From positions 1-33,595 of the IMG/VR virus record IMGVR_UViG_3300005613_000241: DNA of 33,595 bases; one strand, given 5' to 3'. Positions 32,132 to 33,595 of this stretch are shown here, piece by piece. This DNA comes from a virus. Made by a program: the position numbers and the translations under genes. The stretch's first letter is position 1. Every line of letters starts with the position of its first letter. The notes beneath the pieces were generated by a model. The model made no database searches. It saw only the letters and a list, made by a program, of their open reading frames with translations, and was not told where the DNA came from.

Positions 32132-32337
32132 TTTGCCGTTACTTCGCTATATAATGCATCTCTTTTTAAAAAATCTTCTTTTTCTTTTTCAAGTTTTTCT
32201 TTTTTATCATTAAACTTTTTTAGATGATTTTTATATTTTTCGACTAAACTTTCAAAATCTATAATTGACTTATTTACAACATCGATCTGGATACCAGTAA
32301 CTTTTATATCTCTGTTTATTTCTGATAATTTTCTCAT
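32128..32337 (-). CDS. Small coiled-coil protein
   Basis: The 69-residue protein is one long charged helix (IDFESLVEKYKNHLKKFNDK, then EKLEKEKEDFLKR). AAGGGG lies 6 bases before the ATG, and the gene overlaps the nuclease gene by 4 bases. It may be a partner of that nuclease. No family recognised. Confidence 0.65.
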   Translation of the reverse strand: MRKLSEINRDIKVTGIQIDVVNKSIIDFESLVEKYKNHLKKFNDKKEKLEKEKEDFLKRDALYSEVTAK

Positions 32338-32381
32338 TTTCTACCCCTTAGTTTTGACCTTGTAAAAAGAATCTGGATATT

Positions 32382-32522
32382 TCACTTTCTTCCCCCTTCC
32401 CTTTCCCTTAATATATCGCTTTCAACTTCAAAGACTAATTCCCTCAGCGACTTACAATTCATTGAAATGTATGCCAACACTATCAGCATAAATTTAATTT
32501 TTACGTTCTCACTTATTTTCAT
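32382..32522 (-). CDS. 46-aa membrane-peptide gene
   Basis: A short complete gene: ATG at 32522 overlaps the stop of the pentapeptide gene (ATGA), GGGGAG lies upstream, and TGA ends at 32382. The peptide has a hydrophobic core FMLIVLAYISMNC near the start and a charged tail (FEVESDILREREGGRK). It could insert in the membrane; the Cys is not in a good lipobox. No family recognised. The exact coupling to the previous gene is the main evidence that it is real. Confidence 0.5.
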   Translation of the reverse strand: MKISENVKIKFMLIVLAYISMNCKSLRELVFEVESDILREREGGRK

Positions 32523-33196
32523 TTCTCTTCTCCCCAAAATTCTTTATATCGATGAAAATTCTCTCTTATAAAATCCATTTGATCTTCAGTCGGCTTACAG
32601 TCAGGCGATACTCTAAAAGCATGAGCTAAAAGTTGTGCTTGTAGTTTTTTGCAAAGTTTTACGATTTTTGTAGTGCAAGATAGTGCCCATGATGAATAGT
32701 CGAGGTTTGCACGTCTAAGATCGACATCTCTGATATTGGCATCTTTAAGATCGGCACCCCTAAAATCGGCGCTTCTAAGATCGGCACCACTAAAATCGGC
32801 ACGTCTAAGATCGGCACCACTAAAATCGGCACGTCTAAGATCGGCACCCCTAAAATCGGCGCTTCTAAGATCGGCATCTCTGAAATTGGCACGAACACCG
32901 CCATCTTTATTCAGCCATTTCTTGTGACTATTTAGTATTTCTTTCAGTTTTCTTCCTTCATTTTCACACCCTGTATATTTTTTAACAGCATTATAAAGAA
33001 ATTCGAGTTCTTTCTTTTCAAATTGAACATTAATTCTTGTGTCGATTTTTTCCTTATATCCAGTCATTACAAGTATTTCTTCAGTAATTACCCATGCTGG
33101 AACTGATTTTTTAACACCAGAAAAATTATAAAGCCTTTCAATTTTCTCTCTAGCATCATCAGAATATTTAAAATTATCTTTGATTATTTGCAACAT
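32519..33196 (-). CDS. Pentapeptide-repeat protein with flanking helical domains
   Basis: The protein has 225 residues from the ATG at 33196, chosen for the GGAGAG six bases upstream; an in-frame ATG at 33214 lacks a ribosome site. Residues 1-100 are helical and charged. Residues about 101-165 are regular A(D/N)Lxx repeats (ADLRSADFRG, ADLRRADFSG, and so on), forming a short quadrilateral beta helix. The last 55 residues are helical again (KIVKLCKKLQAQLLAHAF). The repeats are nearly identical in DNA (32757-32876). Such folds may bind topoisomerase or other DNA-binding proteins, but the role here is unknown. Confidence 0.78.
   Translation of the reverse strand: MLQIIKDNFKYSDDAREKIERLYNFSGVKKSVPAWVITEEILVMTGYKEKIDTRINVQFEKKELEFLYNAVKKYTGCENEGRKLKEILNSHKKWLNKDGGVRANFRDADLRSADFRGADLRRADFSGADLRRADFSGADLRSADFRGADLKDANIRDVDLRRANLDYSSWALSCTTKIVKLCKKLQAQLLAHAFRVSPDCKPTEDQMDFIRENFHRYKEFWGEEK
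32757..32876 (-). repeat. Four 30-bp repeats in A-B-B-A order
   Basis: Units of 30 bases at 32757, 32787, 32817 and 32847. The first and fourth are identical (with GGCGCTTCTAAG), and the second and third are identical (with GGCACGTCTAAG). They encode ten residues each, two pentapeptides. Direct in-frame repeats, not a CRISPR array. Confidence 0.93.
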
Positions 33197-33595
33197 TTTC
33201 TCTCTCCATTCCAAATTTTTTTCTTATATGATAAGGATTTTTATTCAAGTTATGAGCCTCAACTAAATAATATCCATTCTTAAAAAGACTTATATCCCAC
33301 GACATACCAAAACCAGATTCTGAGCAAGAACACCTATATGCTTTTTCATAATTAGGATCATCATTCTTCCCAACAAGGACCCACTTACTATCTAAGCATA
33401 AATCACAATTACAACGATTCTTTGTATAATTAACAGGTTTTGGAATACTTTTTGTTGCTTCAACCCAGTCCGGCACTTTCGGAAAATATCGCGAATTCAT
33501 GACTAACTTTTCAACCACAGCATTTAAGTTTTGAATCGGAACCTCTTTCAAAACTTTTATGATGCAATTAAACATGGCCGTTTCATATTTTTTTG
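33174..33595 (-). CDS. Cys-cluster protein, probable replication helicase-loader-like, cut by window edge
   Basis: The frame is open to the window edge, and the ATG at 33575 has no good ribosome site, so the gene probably starts outside. The visible 133 residues after that Met have AVVEKLVMNSRYFPKVPDWV, reminiscent of the helical domain in phage replication loader proteins, then a Cys cluster: Cys55, Cys57, Cys60 and Cys82, Cys84, likely a zinc site. It overlaps the pentapeptide gene by 23 bases. The loader role is a low-confidence inference from pattern and from the neighbourhood of early genes. Confidence 0.55.
   Translation of the reverse strand, partial: KKYETAMFNCIIKVLKEVPIQNLNAVVEKLVMNSRYFPKVPDWVEATKSIPKPVNYTKNRCNCDLCLDSKWVLVGKNDDPNYEKAYRCSCSESGFGMSWDISLFKNGYYLVEAHNLNKNPYHIRKKFGMERENVANNQR

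Noticed and set aside
32757-32876. Regular repeats that could suggest a CRISPR array
   Set aside because: The units are contiguous, have no spacers and keep the reading frame of a pentapeptide protein.
1-33595. tRNA genes, integrase, attachment sites or insertion sequences
   Set aside because: I saw no cloverleaf-like sequence with a conserved T-arm, no recombinase motif and no transposase in any frame. A tool-based tRNA scan was not possible here.

Overview
The window is 33.6 kb of an AT-rich, tailed double-stranded DNA phage (or prophage) genome with the head and tail plan of a short-tailed podovirus. Clear markers are a small and large terminase, a portal, a scaffold, a major capsid protein, a head-tail adaptor, a P22 gp10-like tail hub, three consecutive ejection-type proteins and a long tail fibre. 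A lipoprotein next to a T7-lysozyme-type amidase points to a Gram-negative host. No integrase or repressor is recognisable, so lifestyle cannot be decided from this window. I cannot name the host. Both ends cut through genes.

Layout. (1) 1-1033, minus strand: replication genes, with an initiator-like winged-helix protein. (2) 1034-1582: a 549-bp non-coding region with three hairpin terminators, a tandem 11-mer and a perfect inverted repeat. (3) 1583-2777, minus: recombination operon with an ERF-family single-strand annealing protein, a zinc-ribbon ORF, and a 51-aa ribbon-helix-helix-like protein at its head. (4) 2818-4138: accessory genes on alternating strands, namely a HExxH metalloprotease-like protein (+), a Cys-rich protein (-) and a Phe/Cys-rich pentapeptide-repeat protein (+) with its own terminator. 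(5) 4225-5562, minus: lysis region with amidase, lipoprotein, a small helical protein and a 98-aa protein. A strong hairpin sits just upstream of the ribosome binding site of the 82-aa gene. (6) 5714-6627, plus: a two-gene unit of membrane proteins facing the tail-fibre gene. (7) 6624-31011, minus: one long late operon of about 24 kb. Reading along the minus strand it holds small virion-like genes, the terminases, portal, scaffold, capsid, adaptor, tail hub, ejection proteins and tail fibre. (8) 31225-31676, plus: two small unknown genes. (9) 31715-33595, minus: early-type genes, namely a VRR-NUC nuclease, a coiled-coil protein, a 46-aa membrane peptide, a second pentapeptide-repeat protein and a probable helicase-loader-like protein cut by the window edge.

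The late operon is tightly packed (TAATG, ATGA and GTGA junctions), so translational coupling is likely throughout. The plus-strand islands at 2818, 3805, 5714 and 31225 look like independently transcribed accessory cassettes. Several genes are very short: a 24-aa Gly/Lys peptide, the 51-aa DNA-binding-like protein and the 46-aa membrane peptide. Three unrelated proteins carry in-frame 15-bp (5-residue) tandem repeats. The best leads for something undescribed are the tiny Gly/Lys gene, the two pentapeptide proteins, the plus-strand metalloprotease cassette sharing a 40-bp control region with the recombination operon, the paralogous beta-sandwich proteins near the two ends of the late operon, and the terminator-rich non-coding region. 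All function assignments rest on reading motifs by eye, and no database search was run.
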